NCBI GenBank assembly: GCA_046349215.1
Contig: JAXMCV010000001.1
Span: 1,302,001 to 1,366,000, forward strand
Length of the DNA stretch: 64,000 nt
Direction: 5' to 3'
Origin: JAJXWB01 sp046349215
GTDB lineage: Bacteria; Pseudomonadota; Alphaproteobacteria; Rhizobiales; Beijerinckiaceae
How positions within the stretch are numbered: position 1 is the stretch's first letter; the number at the start of each line of letters is the position of its first letter. Below are positions 8,324 to 16,343 of this stretch, in pieces. A model generated the notes under the pieces. It was given only the letters and a program-made list of their open reading frames with translations. It searched no databases and had not been told where the DNA came from. A program made the translations under genes and the position numbers.

Positions 8324-9346
8324 ATGGAGGTTAGCACCATCGGATTGGATCTGGCCAAGAACGTTTTTCAGGCGCACGGAGCGACGGCGGCCGGAGCGGT
8401 TGCCTTCCGGAGGAGGCTGCGACGCGACCAAGTGCTCGCGTTCTTTGCGGATCAGCCCCGATGCCTTGTCGCTATGGAGGCCTGCGCGAGTTCGCATTAT
8501 TGGGGCCGCGAGATCGGCAAGCTTGGCCACGAGGTCCGTCTCATCCCTCCAGCATACGTTAAGCCGTTCGTGAAGAGGCAGAAGAACGACATGGCCGACG
8601 CCGAAGCGATCTGCGAAGCCGCCCAACGGCCAACGATGCGGTTCGTCGCTGTCAAAAGCGAAGCCAAGCAAGCGTCCGCTGTGATCTTCAGAACCCGCGA
8701 CATTCTGGTCGGCCAGCGCACCCAGATCATCAATGCGCTTCGCGGTCATATGGGCGAGTATGGCCTGATCGCGCCGCAGGGCCGCTTCCATGTCGAGAAG
8801 CTCGTCGTTCAAATCCGCGACGCCGACAGCGATATACCGGATGACGCGCGCCAATGCCTTCTCCTGCTCGTCGCGTCTCTAGAGGAGCTGCATGAGAAGA
8901 TCGTCGCTCTCGACCGAGAGATTTCTACGCGGGCCAAGCGAGACAGCGTGGCCCAACGGTTGATGACCATCCCCGGCGTCGGACCGATGATCGCAACGGC
9001 GATCGAGGCGCTGGCGCCGCCGGTTGAGACCTTCCGGTCCGGCCGAGACTTTTCGGCGTGGATCGGCCTTACCCCCGTTCAGCGGTCGACCGGCGGAAAG
9101 GAACGTCTCGGTCGCACGTCGCGCATGGGCGAGCGAACCTTGCGACGCTTACTGATCATCGCCTGCAGCGGGGTGGTCCGTTGGGCCAAGCGGAAAGGCC
9201 TTCCCGCCGATTCTTGGTTAGCGCGGATGCTGGCGCGCAAGCCAGCAATGCTGGTGATCGTCGCGCTGGCCAACAAGACCGCGCGCATCGCCTGGGCGTT
9301 GATGGCCAAGGGAGGGATTTATCGAGCTCCGGTTGCGGCCGCATAA
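8324..9346 (+). CDS. IS110-family transposase (DEDD recombinase)
   Basis: Transposase of 340 residues. The N-terminal DEDD RuvC-like domain shows IGLDLAKNVFQ (first Asp), VAMEACASSHYWGRE (Glu) and KNDMADAEAICEA (two Asp). The C-terminal Transposase_20 domain shows MTIPGVGPMIATAI, SAWIGLTPVQRSTGGK and the serine-containing LLIIACSGVVRWAK. Recombinases of this family are directed by an RNA made from the element's non-coding end rather than by classical end cleavage. A GAGGAGG box precedes the ATG. The frame is complete and shows no sign of decay, so the element could still be active. Confidence 0.95.
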   Translation: MEVSTIGLDLAKNVFQAHGATAAGAVAFRRRLRRDQVLAFFADQPRCLVAMEACASSHYWGREIGKLGHEVRLIPPAYVKPFVKRQKNDMADAEAICEAAQRPTMRFVAVKSEAKQASAVIFRTRDILVGQRTQIINALRGHMGEYGLIAPQGRFHVEKLVVQIRDADSDIPDDARQCLLLLVASLEELHEKIVALDREISTRAKRDSVAQRLMTIPGVGPMIATAIEALAPPVETFRSGRDFSAWIGLTPVQRSTGGKERLGRTSRMGERTLRRLLIIACSGVVRWAKRKGLPADSWLARMLARKPAMLVIVALANKTARIAWALMAKGGIYRAPVAAA

Positions 9347-9609
9347 GCGAGCCGTGAGCGCGAGGCTGTCGGCGATGTGAGAGGGGCGAAGGACAGGTAT
9401 GGCGCAACGTCGGTGAGGTGGGGTCAGGAGAACCAGGCGCACGGGTCGCGCTTCGAGCGCGCTCCAATGATGTGGACCTGATCCGCGAACTTCCATACGG
9501 GCCCGCGGCATGTGAATGGCCGCATCAGAGGCCGGACACATGGCAGCACCCGATCACGCGCAACGCCTGCCCAAAGAATCCCCTTGCATCGAAGCGGGCG
9601 TCCACACAT
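9347..9609 (+). ncRNA. Candidate guide RNA (seekRNA/bridge RNA) region of the IS1111-like element
   Basis: The non-coding tail after the transposase is where IS1111-type elements encode the RNA that specifies target and donor. Short matches fit such a role. CCAATGATG at 9464-9472 equals the left insertion junction at 8244-8252. CGGCAT at 9506-9511 is complementary to the right target flank ATGCCG (9608-9613). ACACATG at 9536-9542 equals the right end of the element at 9604-9610. GACCTGATC at 9475-9483 also equals tam sequence at 8231-8239. The matches are seen directly; that the region is transcribed and folds into guide loops is inference. Confidence 0.4.
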
Positions 9610-10080
9610 GCCGTGCTGCATTTCCTGCCCAATCACCAGAAGCTGTTTCCGAAGCTGATGGCGCTCCTGCCCAGGGGCGGCTGCCTCGCCGTGCAGATGC
9701 CGAACACGGTGCAGGAAGCCTCGCACGCGCTCATGCGCATGGTGGCGGCGGACGGGCCGTGGAGCCGGCGGCTGATGCCGGTGGCCAAGTCGCGCGCGGT
9801 GATCGCCGGCTGGCAGGATTATTATGACTGGCTGCGGCCGCTCTGTTCGAGCCTCGAACTCTGGCAGACGACCTATGTGCATCCGCTGGACGGACCGCAG
9901 GGCGTCGTCGACTGGTTCGCGGGTTCCGGGCTGCGACCCTTCCTCGATCCGCTGTCGGCGGCCGAGCGTCTTTCATTTCTGGACAATTACCGGCGCGAGA
10001 TCGACCAGGCCTACGACCGCCGCCCGGACGGGAGAATTCTGCTGCCCTATCCGCGGTTGTTTATTGTCGCGGTGAAGTAG
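9610..10080 (+). pseudogene. tam: tam, 3' part (downstream of IS insertion)
   Basis: C-terminal 156 codons of the interrupted methyltransferase, beginning AVLHFLPNHQKLFPKLMALLP and including CLAVQMPNT, YDWLRPLC, LELWQTTYVHPL, VVDWFAGSGLRPFL and the C-terminal ILLPYPRLFIVAVK. These align segment by segment with E. coli Tam. No in-frame stop or frameshift was found in this part, so the only lesion is the insertion. It has no start signal of its own. Confidence 0.87.
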
Positions 10081-10090
10081 GCGCGGGCGA

Positions 10091-10525
10091 TCAAGCCGCT
10101 GCGCGAGATCGCTTTTGAATGGCTTTGCCGGATTTTGCCTTGAGCATCTTGCCTGTCGCTTTCTTGGCGGGAGGCTTTGCAGCCGCGGCCTTCTTGCGGG
10201 TCGGTTTCCTCCCCTTTCGGCCGACCATCGTTATTGCCAGCTTCATGCCAAAAGCCTTCGTGACTTTCAGGATCGTCTCGAACGACGGATTCCCGTCAGC
10301 GGACAGAGATCGATAGAGAGACTCCCGCCCCAAGCCCGTTCTTGCCGCGAGCTTCGACATGGACCGCGCGCGAGCTACCACGCCGATCGCGTCGGCAATC
10401 ACGCTTCCATCTTCCTTCTCGATCGCCAGTTCCAGTGCCGCATTGAGATACGCGGCAACGTCTTCCTCGTCTCGAAGGGTTGCGGCGGCGTCCCACTCGG
10501 GAAGATCGGATATCCTGACGACCAT
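10091..10525 (-). CDS. Addiction-module antitoxin, HTH type (HigA/HI1420-like)
   Basis: Antitoxin of about 144 residues. The central part has a helix-turn-helix of the HI1420-type antidote family: SKLAARTGLGRESLYRSLSADGNPSFETILKVTKAFGMKLAI. The N-terminal part (DLPEWDAAATLRDEEDVAAYLNAALE) is also typical. Such proteins bind the toxin and repress their own promoter. The C-terminus carries an extra Lys/Ala-rich tail of about 40 residues (KKAAAAKPPAKKATGKM and onwards) not usual for the family. The ATG overlaps the toxin stop by one base, so translation is coupled. The toxin-first gene order is normal for this class. Confidence 0.88.
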   Translation of the reverse strand: MVVRISDLPEWDAAATLRDEEDVAAYLNAALELAIEKEDGSVIADAIGVVARARSMSKLAARTGLGRESLYRSLSADGNPSFETILKVTKAFGMKLAITMVGRKGRKPTRKKAAAAKPPAKKATGKMLKAKSGKAIQKRSRAAA

Positions 10526-10830
10526 CAGTCCAGTTCCTTAGCCAGAGCCTTCGCACGCTGAATGTCGGCTTTTTGCGTTCGCTTCGTTCCGCAGCCAAGC
10601 AGCACGACCAACGTCTCGCCCCGCCTGGCTAGATAGACACGATAGCCGGGGCCGTAATCGATCCGAAGTTCGCTCACGCCGCCGCCGACAGGCTTCACGT
10701 CGCCAAAATTGCCTTGTGACAGATAGTTCAACCGAACAGAGACACGAGCATAGGCTCTACGGTCGCGAAGGCCGCTGTGCCACTTGATGAAGGCCGCAGT
10801 CGGCCGAACGACCAAAGTCTTCTGTATCAT
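10525..10830 (-). CDS. RelE/HigB-superfamily toxin (HI1419/Gp49-like)
   Basis: Toxin of 101 residues in the RelE-like fold, Gp49/HI1419 branch, which typically cleaves mRNA at the ribosome. Visible hallmarks are FIKWHSGLRDRRAYARVSVRLNYLSQGNFGDVKPVGGGVSELRIDYGPGYRVYL and LLGCGTKRTQKADIQRAKALAKEL, the latter being the family's C-terminal helix with KxxQxxDI-type spacing. It is the promoter-proximal gene of the toxin-antitoxin pair and begins about 70 bases from the tRNA-Gly gene. Residues for catalysis cannot be confirmed by eye. Confidence 0.88.
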   Translation of the reverse strand: MIQKTLVVRPTAAFIKWHSGLRDRRAYARVSVRLNYLSQGNFGDVKPVGGGVSELRIDYGPGYRVYLARRGETLVVLLGCGTKRTQKADIQRAKALAKELD

Positions 10831-10902
10831 ATAGGATACAAACCGACAATCGGGACATTTAAAATCCAGGCGGAAGGCAATAATCCGCCGCTAAAATTCG
10901 AT

Positions 10903-10977
10903 TGGAGCGGGCGATGGGAATCGAACCCACGACATACAGCTTGGGAAGCTGTCGTTCTACCACTGAACTACGCCCGC
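10903..10977 (-). tRNA. tRNA-Gly (anticodon CCC)
   Basis: Reading the minus strand gives a full cloverleaf: acceptor stem GCGGGCG/CGCCCGC, D arm GTTCAGTGGTAGAAC, anticodon stem ACAGC/GCTGT around loop TTCCCAA (anticodon CCC), T arm GTGGG TTCGATT CCCAT, discriminator T and an encoded CCA (10903-10905). It closely resembles E. coli glyU, which reads GGG. No duplicated tRNA 3' end was found nearby, so the gene has not served as an integration site here. Confidence 0.97.
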
Positions 10978-11167
10978 TTACGCCCGCGGCCGGAGCCGCC
11001 GACGCCCTGCTCTCTTAGTCGGTTTTTCCGGCGAAGGGAATCTCCCTTCCTGCCCGACGCCTTCCCGTACGACGCCTTCCTGCCCGCCTCCCCCGGGTCG
11101 CGCCGCCGCGCTTTGCGCGCGCCCGCGCATTCCCTATGGTGCGCGCGCCATCAAACCGCCGGACGCC

Positions 11168-12133
11168 ATGACCTTGCGCACCGCCCTTCTCGCCTGCCTC
11201 GCCCTGCTGGTCGCAGCTCCCCTCGCCAGCCCGCCCGCACAGGCGCAGAAGATGCGCGACGAGATCGCGGTGACGGCGCGCAATCTCTCGACGCCCGACC
11301 TCTGCGCCGAGAAGGACAATATCCAGATCGATTTCGCGTCGCCCGCCGTGAAAACGTTCCGGGTGCAGGCGACGCATCCTTCCTACATCGGCATGATCGT
11401 CACCGACCGCTACCAGCCGGATTTTTCGAGCTGCTCCTTCTATACGGACGAGAAATTCGGCGACGCCGGCCAGCGCGTCACGCTCTACGAGACGCCCGAC
11501 CTGCAACTCGTCGGCTACAGGCTGCCGACCTTCTGGCGGCCGGCCGAGACGCCGATCCGCATCGGCGACAGGACGTTTGCGGGCATCCACGCCTTCCAGC
11601 TCTGGATCAAGTATCGCGAGCGCGCGGAGGAGATCCTCGTCTTCTATCCGCCGGACGGCTATTGGCGCATCCGGCCGCTGCCCTTCGCCGACATGCGCTG
11701 GACGGCCTATGGCTCGTCCTTCCTGATCGGGCCGGTCGAGATCAAGGAACGGCCGATCGTCGACATCAGGGAGGTGACGTTCGATCCGGCGACGAAGACG
11801 TTTGCGCTTTCCTTCCGGCGCGGAGGCTCCGCGACGGTGAAGCTCGAGAAGGTCGACCAGGATCATCTGGCGCTGGACGTGGCGCTCGACGGGCTGCCGA
11901 CGAACCTGCCGTTTGCGGCCTTGCGCTCCATGTACACGACGGAGGCCAATGCCGACGCCTCCCGCGTCGCCTGGCGAACGAAGGGCGGAGAAGCCTGGCG
12001 GGAGGAGCCGATCATGACCTTCCCGACCTCCGAGGTGACGGAATTCTGGGCGGGGCGGCGCGTGCCGTCCCGGCATAATCTCAGCGCGCCGGACATGTCG
12101 TTCGGCCGGTTCCAGGCCGCGCCGGCGAAATGA
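11168..12133 (+). CDS. Conserved hypothetical secreted protein
   Basis: About 321 residues, family not recognised. A clear signal peptide (MTLRTALLACLALLVAAPLA, ending PPAQAQ) indicates export. The mature part is rich in beta-strand-like segments (IQIDFASPAVKTFRVQATHPSYIGMIVTDRY, FQLWIKYRERAEEILVFYPPDGYWRIRPLP) and has only two cysteines (about residues 46 and 79), which could form a disulfide. Its last codons overlap the start of the DUF1624 gene (ATGA), so the two are co-translated and may act together at the cell envelope. Confidence 0.75.
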   Translation: MTLRTALLACLALLVAAPLASPPAQAQKMRDEIAVTARNLSTPDLCAEKDNIQIDFASPAVKTFRVQATHPSYIGMIVTDRYQPDFSSCSFYTDEKFGDAGQRVTLYETPDLQLVGYRLPTFWRPAETPIRIGDRTFAGIHAFQLWIKYRERAEEILVFYPPDGYWRIRPLPFADMRWTAYGSSFLIGPVEIKERPIVDIREVTFDPATKTFALSFRRGGSATVKLEKVDQDHLALDVALDGLPTNLPFAALRSMYTTEANADASRVAWRTKGGEAWREEPIMTFPTSEVTEFWAGRRVPSRHNLSAPDMSFGRFQAAPAK

Positions 12134-13101
12134 GCCTTGCAGCGCCGAAGGCGGCCGGCGCGCGGCTGCCGGCGGTCGATATCGTGCGCGGCGCGGCGCT
12201 GGTCGCCATGTTCGGCTACCACCTGACCTGGGACCTCGCGCATTTCGGCTATGTCGATCCGGCGACGCCGTTCTCGCCGGCCATGCGACTGCTGAGCCAC
12301 GCCATCGCCTCGACCTTCCTGTTCGTGGCGGGTTTCAGCCTGGTGCTGGCGCGGCGCGACCCTTTCGACTGGCCGGCCTACTGGAAACGAATGGCGCTGG
12401 TCGGCGGGGCGGCGTTCGCCGTGACGGTCGCGAGCTGGTTCCTGTTCCCGGACGCGGTCATCCTGTTCGGCATTCTCCATTGCATCGCCGCGGCGAGCCT
12501 GATCGCCCTGCCCTTCCTGTTCCTGCCGTGGCAGGCGGCGCTCGCGGCGGCGGCGATCGTCGCGGTCGCGCCGTGGCTCTATGCCTCGCCCGCCTTCGAC
12601 GGGCCCTGGACGTACTGGACCGGGTTCGGCGCGACCCTGCCGAAGACCAACGATTTCCGGCCGCTGCTGCCCTGGGCGGCGCCGCTGCTCGCCGGCGTCG
12701 CGGCGGCGGGTTTCGCCATTCCGCGCGGGGCGGTCCAGGGACTCGCCCGGATCGAGGGCGCAAGCGGACCGGCGCGGCTGCTCGCCTTCGGCGGCCGGCA
12801 TTCGCTGATCGTCTATCTCGTCCACCAACCCGTCTTTTTCGGCCTGCTCTCGGGCGCGGTCCTTGTTTTCCCGCCCGGCGGGCCTGCCGACGAGCGGCCG
12901 TTCCGGGCGAGTTGCGAGCGCCAGTGCGCAGGATCCGGCGGGCCGCAGAACCTCTGCGTCGAGGCCTGCGCCTGCACGGCCAGTCGCCTGAAAACACTCG
13001 GCCTCTGGAGCCGCAACGGCGAGGGCCGGCTGGACGCGGCCGAGTCCCGCATGGTCGCCGCCGTCGCCAGCGAATGCGTCGCGAAAGCGCGACGGAATTA
13101 A
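12130..13101 (+). CDS. DUF1624 (heparan-alpha-glucosaminide N-acetyltransferase-like) membrane protein
   Basis: Integral membrane protein of 323 residues with about seven to eight helices. The N-terminal RLPAVDIVRGAALVAMFGYHLTWDL and the later FGILHCIAAASL and HSLIVYLVHQPVFFGLL are typical of DUF1624/acyltransferase-3-like proteins, whose human relative acetylates heparan glucosamine. The bacterial substrate is unknown; envelope glycans are plausible. The last 75 residues are soluble and cysteine-rich (CERQCAGSGGPQNLCVEACAC), which is not part of the membrane core. The gene overlaps its upstream partner by four bases. Confidence 0.82.
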   Translation: MSLAAPKAAGARLPAVDIVRGAALVAMFGYHLTWDLAHFGYVDPATPFSPAMRLLSHAIASTFLFVAGFSLVLARRDPFDWPAYWKRMALVGGAAFAVTVASWFLFPDAVILFGILHCIAAASLIALPFLFLPWQAALAAAAIVAVAPWLYASPAFDGPWTYWTGFGATLPKTNDFRPLLPWAAPLLAGVAAAGFAIPRGAVQGLARIEGASGPARLLAFGGRHSLIVYLVHQPVFFGLLSGAVLVFPPGGPADERPFRASCERQCAGSGGPQNLCVEACACTASRLKTLGLWSRNGEGRLDAAESRMVAAVASECVAKARRN

Positions 13102-13170
13102 AACGGCGACTTGATCTAGGTTAAGCTTCTGCGGCTTCAACAAAAAATCGAAAAATTTTTCCGGCGAGGC

Positions 13171-13195
13171 GGAACCGTGGCCGCGCGGGGACGTT
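13171..13195 (+). promoter_or_regulatory. EcfG-type general stress promoter
   Basis: GGAAC at 13171-13175 and CGTT at 13192-13195 are separated by exactly 16 bases. This is a perfect match to the consensus used by the alphaproteobacterial general-stress sigma factor EcfG (GGAAC-N16/17-CGTT). It lies about 50 bases upstream of the KGG gene, whose family is itself stress-associated. Confidence 0.7.
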
Positions 13196-13247
13196 TCCCC
13201 TTGGCAAATCTCTTGCCCAAATCTCTTGCCCAAGCGGGGACAGGCCT

Positions 13248-13520
13248 ATGGATAAACCGAAATCCACTCGCGGCTTTGCGTCGATGGACCCGGAAAAGCA
13301 GCGCGCGATCGCCCGCAAGGGCGGCGAGAGCGTCCCGAACGAGAAGCGCAGCTTCTCGCAGAATCCGGCGCTTGCGGCGGCTGCAGGTCGCAAGGGCGGC
13401 ACGCATGTCGATCCGGCCAAGCGCAGCTTCTCGCAGAACCATGCGCTGGCCTCGGAAGCGGGCCGCAAGGGCGGACATGCCTCGCATCGCAATTCGCGCA
13501 AGACGGAAGCGGCCGAGTAG
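13248..13520 (+). CDS. KGG-repeat stress-induced protein (YciG-like)
   Basis: Small basic hydrophilic protein of 90 residues with three KGG motifs (IARKGGESV, AGRKGGTHV, AGRKGGHAS), each following a conserved block such as RGFASMDPEKQRAI or KRSFSQNPALAAAAG. This repeat (PF10685) is found in stress-induced proteins of the YciG/GsiB type; molecular role unknown. An EcfG promoter precedes it, so induction through the PhyR-EcfG general stress response is likely. The stop abuts the stop of the convergent cysG gene. Confidence 0.9.
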   Translation: MDKPKSTRGFASMDPEKQRAIARKGGESVPNEKRSFSQNPALAAAAGRKGGTHVDPAKRSFSQNHALASEAGRKGGHASHRNSRKTEAAE

Positions 13521-14933
13521 CTACCCGGCCTTTCGTTCCAGCGCGGCGCCGATCAACAGGAGACCGGGTCCCGAGAGGGACGCCCGGTTGGCCTGTTCGG
13601 CTATTTCGTCGACCCTCCCCCTGATGACCGTCTGCTCCGGCAGTGTCGCGCGATCGACATAAGCGGCGGGCGTCGACGCCGCGAGCCCGGCCTCCATCGC
13701 CCTTCCCACGAATTCCGCCAGCGACTGACGCCCCATGTAGGCGACAGTCGTCGCGCCGGGATCGGCGAGGGCGCGCCAGTCGAGGTCGGGCAAGCCCCCG
13801 TCCGCGGCCCGCGCCGTGACGAACTGGACGCGCGGCGCAGCCTCCGCGTCCGTCAACGACACCCCCAGCGCCGCCGCCGCCGCCGTCGCGGCCGTCACGC
13901 CCGGAACGATCTCGCAGGCCAGGCCCTCCGCTTCGAGCGCGGCTATTTCAGGGTTGGCGCGTCCGAAGATGGCGGGGTCGCCGCCCTTCAGCCGAACGAC
14001 CAGTTTGCCGGCCCCGACGAGGCGCACCAGCAGGCCGGTGATTTCCGGTTGCGCGATCGAGGCGCGCCCGCCGCGCTTGCCGACGTAGATCTTCTCCGAC
14101 TCGCGCCGCGCCATGTCGAGCGCCGCCTGCGGGGTCAGGTCGTCGTAGAGCACCACGTCGGCCGATTGCAGCGCCCGCACGCCGCGCAGCGTCATCAGCT
14201 CCGGATCGCCCGGGCCCGCCCCGACCAGGATCGCGCGGCCCGCCGGGACCGCCGCGCCGGCGCTGGCGCCAACCGTCTCCAGCAGCGCCGCGAGGTCGGC
14301 ATCGCCCGGATCGCGCTCCGGTTCGGCCAGCGCCCGCGCCGCGAATTTCTCCCAGAACATTCTGCGCATCCGGAAGGGCAGTTCGAGCGCGCTCAGCCGC
14401 GGGCGCCATTGCAGGGCAGCCGCCGCCCAGCGCGCGAAGCCCGCGGGCAGGATGGTTTCGATGCGCGCCCGGACCGCCTGCCCGAAGACGGGCGCAGCGC
14501 CCGCCGTGGAGATGGCGACCACCAGCGGCGAACGGTTGACGATCGATCCGAACTGGAAATCGCAGAAGTCCGGGCGATCGATGACGTTCAGCGGAACGCC
14601 CGCCGCCTGGGCCGCGCGACGGAGGTCGCCGGCCTCCGCATCGTCGGCCGCTTCGGCGACGACGGCCAGCGCGCCTTCGAAATCGTCGTCCCGCCATCGG
14701 CGCCGCTGCAAGGCGGCGCTGGCGCGCGCGGCGGCCTTTTCGAGCGCGTCCGACGGGTCGTCGGAGAGAACGTCCAGCCTCGCGCCGGCCGCCGCGAGAA
14801 GCTCGACCTTCCAGGCGACGCCGTCGGAATTGCCGCATACCAGCATTTTCCGGTCCCTGGCCCGCAGGAAGACCGGCAGGACGTCGAGCGCGCCGATGCC
14901 CGCCCCCCGCTGATCCGTTTCTGTCTCAGCCAC
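13521..14933 (-). CDS. cysG: Siroheme synthase CysG (uroporphyrinogen methyltransferase / precorrin-2 dehydrogenase / ferrochelatase)
   Basis: Multifunctional enzyme of about 470 residues making siroheme, the cofactor of sulfite and nitrite reductase. The N-terminal CysG-B half contains VIDRPDFCDFQFGSIVNRSPLVVAISTAGAAPV. The C-terminal SAM-dependent methyltransferase half has ILVGAGPGDPELMTLRGVRAL, VLYDDLT, VGKRGG and VVRLKGGDPAIFGR. The usual NAD-binding GGGxVAxRK is replaced by VCGNSDGVAWKVELL, so the dehydrogenase step may be altered. An AAGGGG box seven bases before GTG 14933 favours that start over the ATG at 14954. It fits with the sulfate-uptake operon in the same window. Confidence 0.93.
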   Translation of the reverse strand: MAETETDQRGAGIGALDVLPVFLRARDRKMLVCGNSDGVAWKVELLAAAGARLDVLSDDPSDALEKAAARASAALQRRRWRDDDFEGALAVVAEAADDAEAGDLRRAAQAAGVPLNVIDRPDFCDFQFGSIVNRSPLVVAISTAGAAPVFGQAVRARIETILPAGFARWAAAALQWRPRLSALELPFRMRRMFWEKFAARALAEPERDPGDADLAALLETVGASAGAAVPAGRAILVGAGPGDPELMTLRGVRALQSADVVLYDDLTPQAALDMARRESEKIYVGKRGGRASIAQPEITGLLVRLVGAGKLVVRLKGGDPAIFGRANPEIAALEAEGLACEIVPGVTAATAAAAALGVSLTDAEAAPRVQFVTARAADGGLPDLDWRALADPGATTVAYMGRQSLAEFVGRAMEAGLAASTPAAYVDRATLPEQTVIRGRVDEIAEQANRASLSGPGLLLIGAALERKAG

Positions 14934-15126
14934 GTATTGACCCCTTGGCGGCATTGGAAATTGTGCGTTGCGACAGACATGCCAGCATTGCGAACGGTTC
15001 GCCTCTATACATAATAGGGCAATTGGCGCGAACGGGCTTGTCCGCGCGAATCAAAGCGGGCATACGCCCGATCAAATCAAGAAATCACGTGCCGCATCGC
15101 CGGCGCGTGCAGAGAGGGAGAACAAG

Positions 15127-16332
15127 GTGAAACTCAAGCAATTCGTGATCGCGTTCGCCGCCTCGACGGCGCTCACCGCTTCGGCCTTCGCCGCCGATAC
15201 GATCAAGGTCGGCCTGCAGGGACCGTTCACCGGCGGCTCGTCGTCGATGGGCGTCTCCATGCGCGACGGCGTGAAGCTGGCGGCCGAAGAGATAAACAAG
15301 GCCGGCGGCGTTCTCGGCAAGCAGATCCAGCTCGTGGAGCGCGACGACGAAGCCAAGAACGAAGTCGGCGTGCAGATCTCCCAGGAGCTCATCAACAAGG
15401 AAGGCGTGATCGCCACGCTCGGCTACATCAACACCGGCGTCGCGCTCGCCTCGCAGCGCTTCTACCAGGAAGCCGAAATTCCGGTCATCAACAACGTGGC
15501 GACCGGCTCGGTCATCACCCAGCAGTTCAAGGCTCCGGATCACAAGGCCAATTACGTGTTCCGCACGTCGGCCAACGACACGATCCAGTCAGCCATGATC
15601 GCCAACGAGGCGATCAAGCGCCAGGGCTTCAAGAAGCCGGCCATCCTCGCCGACTCGACCAATTATGGCCAGCTCGGCAAGGACGACATGACGAAGGCTC
15701 TCGCCGGCATGGGCGTGACCCCGGTCGCCGTCGAGAAGTTCAACATCGGCGACACCGACATGACCGCGCAGGTGCTGCGCGCCAAGGAAGCCGGCGCCGA
15801 CGTGATCCTCACCTACGCCATCGGACCGGAACTGGCGCAGATCGCCAATGCGATGGCCAAGCTCGGCTGGAAGGTGCCGCTGATCGGTTCGTGGACGCTG
15901 TCGATGGCGAGCTACATCGATACGGCCGGCGCCAACGGCGACGGCGCGATCATGCCGCAGACGTTCATCCAGTTGCCGACGACGCCGAAGCGCAAGGCGT
16001 TCATCGAGGCCTACCAGAAGAAGTACGGCGTCGACCGCATGCCTTCGCCGGTGTCGGCCGCGCAGGGCTACGACTCGGTCTATCTGCTCGCCGCCGCCAT
16101 CAAGCAGGCGGGCTCCACCGACGGCCGCAAGATCCGCGAGGCGCTCGAGAACCTCAACGAGAAGATCGAAGGCGTCGTGACCATCTACGACAAGCCGTTC
16201 AGCCCGACCGACCACGAAGCGATCACGCCGAACATCCCCGTCATGGGCCTCGTCAAGGACGGCCGCGTCCGTCCGGCGCACGCCGAGGACATCGAGGGCG
16301 ACAAGGCGATGCGCGTCAAGCCGAAGAGCTGA
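15127..16332 (+). CDS. Branched-chain-amino-acid-type ABC substrate-binding protein
   Basis: Periplasmic binding protein of about 401 residues, Peripla_BP_6 family. GTG 15127 follows a GGGAG box and starts a signal peptide (MKLKQFVIAFAASTALTA, cleavage after AFA). Hallmarks are IKVGLQGPFTGGSSSMGVSM, AAEEINKAGGVLGKQIQLVERDDEA and AILADSTNYGQLGKDDM. It heads an operon with a LivH-type permease, a fused LivM-LivG and a LivF. The ligand cannot be read from sequence; amino acids, amides or small aromatic acids are all known for the family. Tandem hairpins follow the stop. Confidence 0.92.
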   Translation: MKLKQFVIAFAASTALTASAFAADTIKVGLQGPFTGGSSSMGVSMRDGVKLAAEEINKAGGVLGKQIQLVERDDEAKNEVGVQISQELINKEGVIATLGYINTGVALASQRFYQEAEIPVINNVATGSVITQQFKAPDHKANYVFRTSANDTIQSAMIANEAIKRQGFKKPAILADSTNYGQLGKDDMTKALAGMGVTPVAVEKFNIGDTDMTAQVLRAKEAGADVILTYAIGPELAQIANAMAKLGWKVPLIGSWTLSMASYIDTAGANGDGAIMPQTFIQLPTTPKRKAFIEAYQKKYGVDRMPSPVSAAQGYDSVYLLAAAIKQAGSTDGRKIREALENLNEKIEGVVTIYDKPFSPTDHEAITPNIPVMGLVKDGRVRPAHAEDIEGDKAMRVKPKS

Positions 16333-16343
16333 CACGACACCAC

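Larger units (their letters stand above)
8250..9609 (+). mobile_element. IS110-family (IS1111-like) insertion sequence inside tam
   Basis: An element of about 1.36 kb containing one transposase gene and a 3' non-coding tail of about 260 bases. Subterminal inverted repeats are visible: GTGGACGCCC at 8255-8264 and its complement at 9596-9605. Subterminal repeats with a long 3' tail are the layout of the IS1111 group. The ends are ambiguous by three bases because ATG occurs at both junctions; no longer target duplication is present. Excising 8250-9609 restores the tam reading frame. The first in-element gene has its own ribosome-binding site. Confidence 0.88.

Noticed and set aside
10903..10977. 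tRNA-Gly as an integration hotspot for the nearby IS and toxin-antitoxin pair
   Set aside because: No duplicated 3' tRNA segment or integrase is found around it, and the IS insertion in tam is explained by itself.
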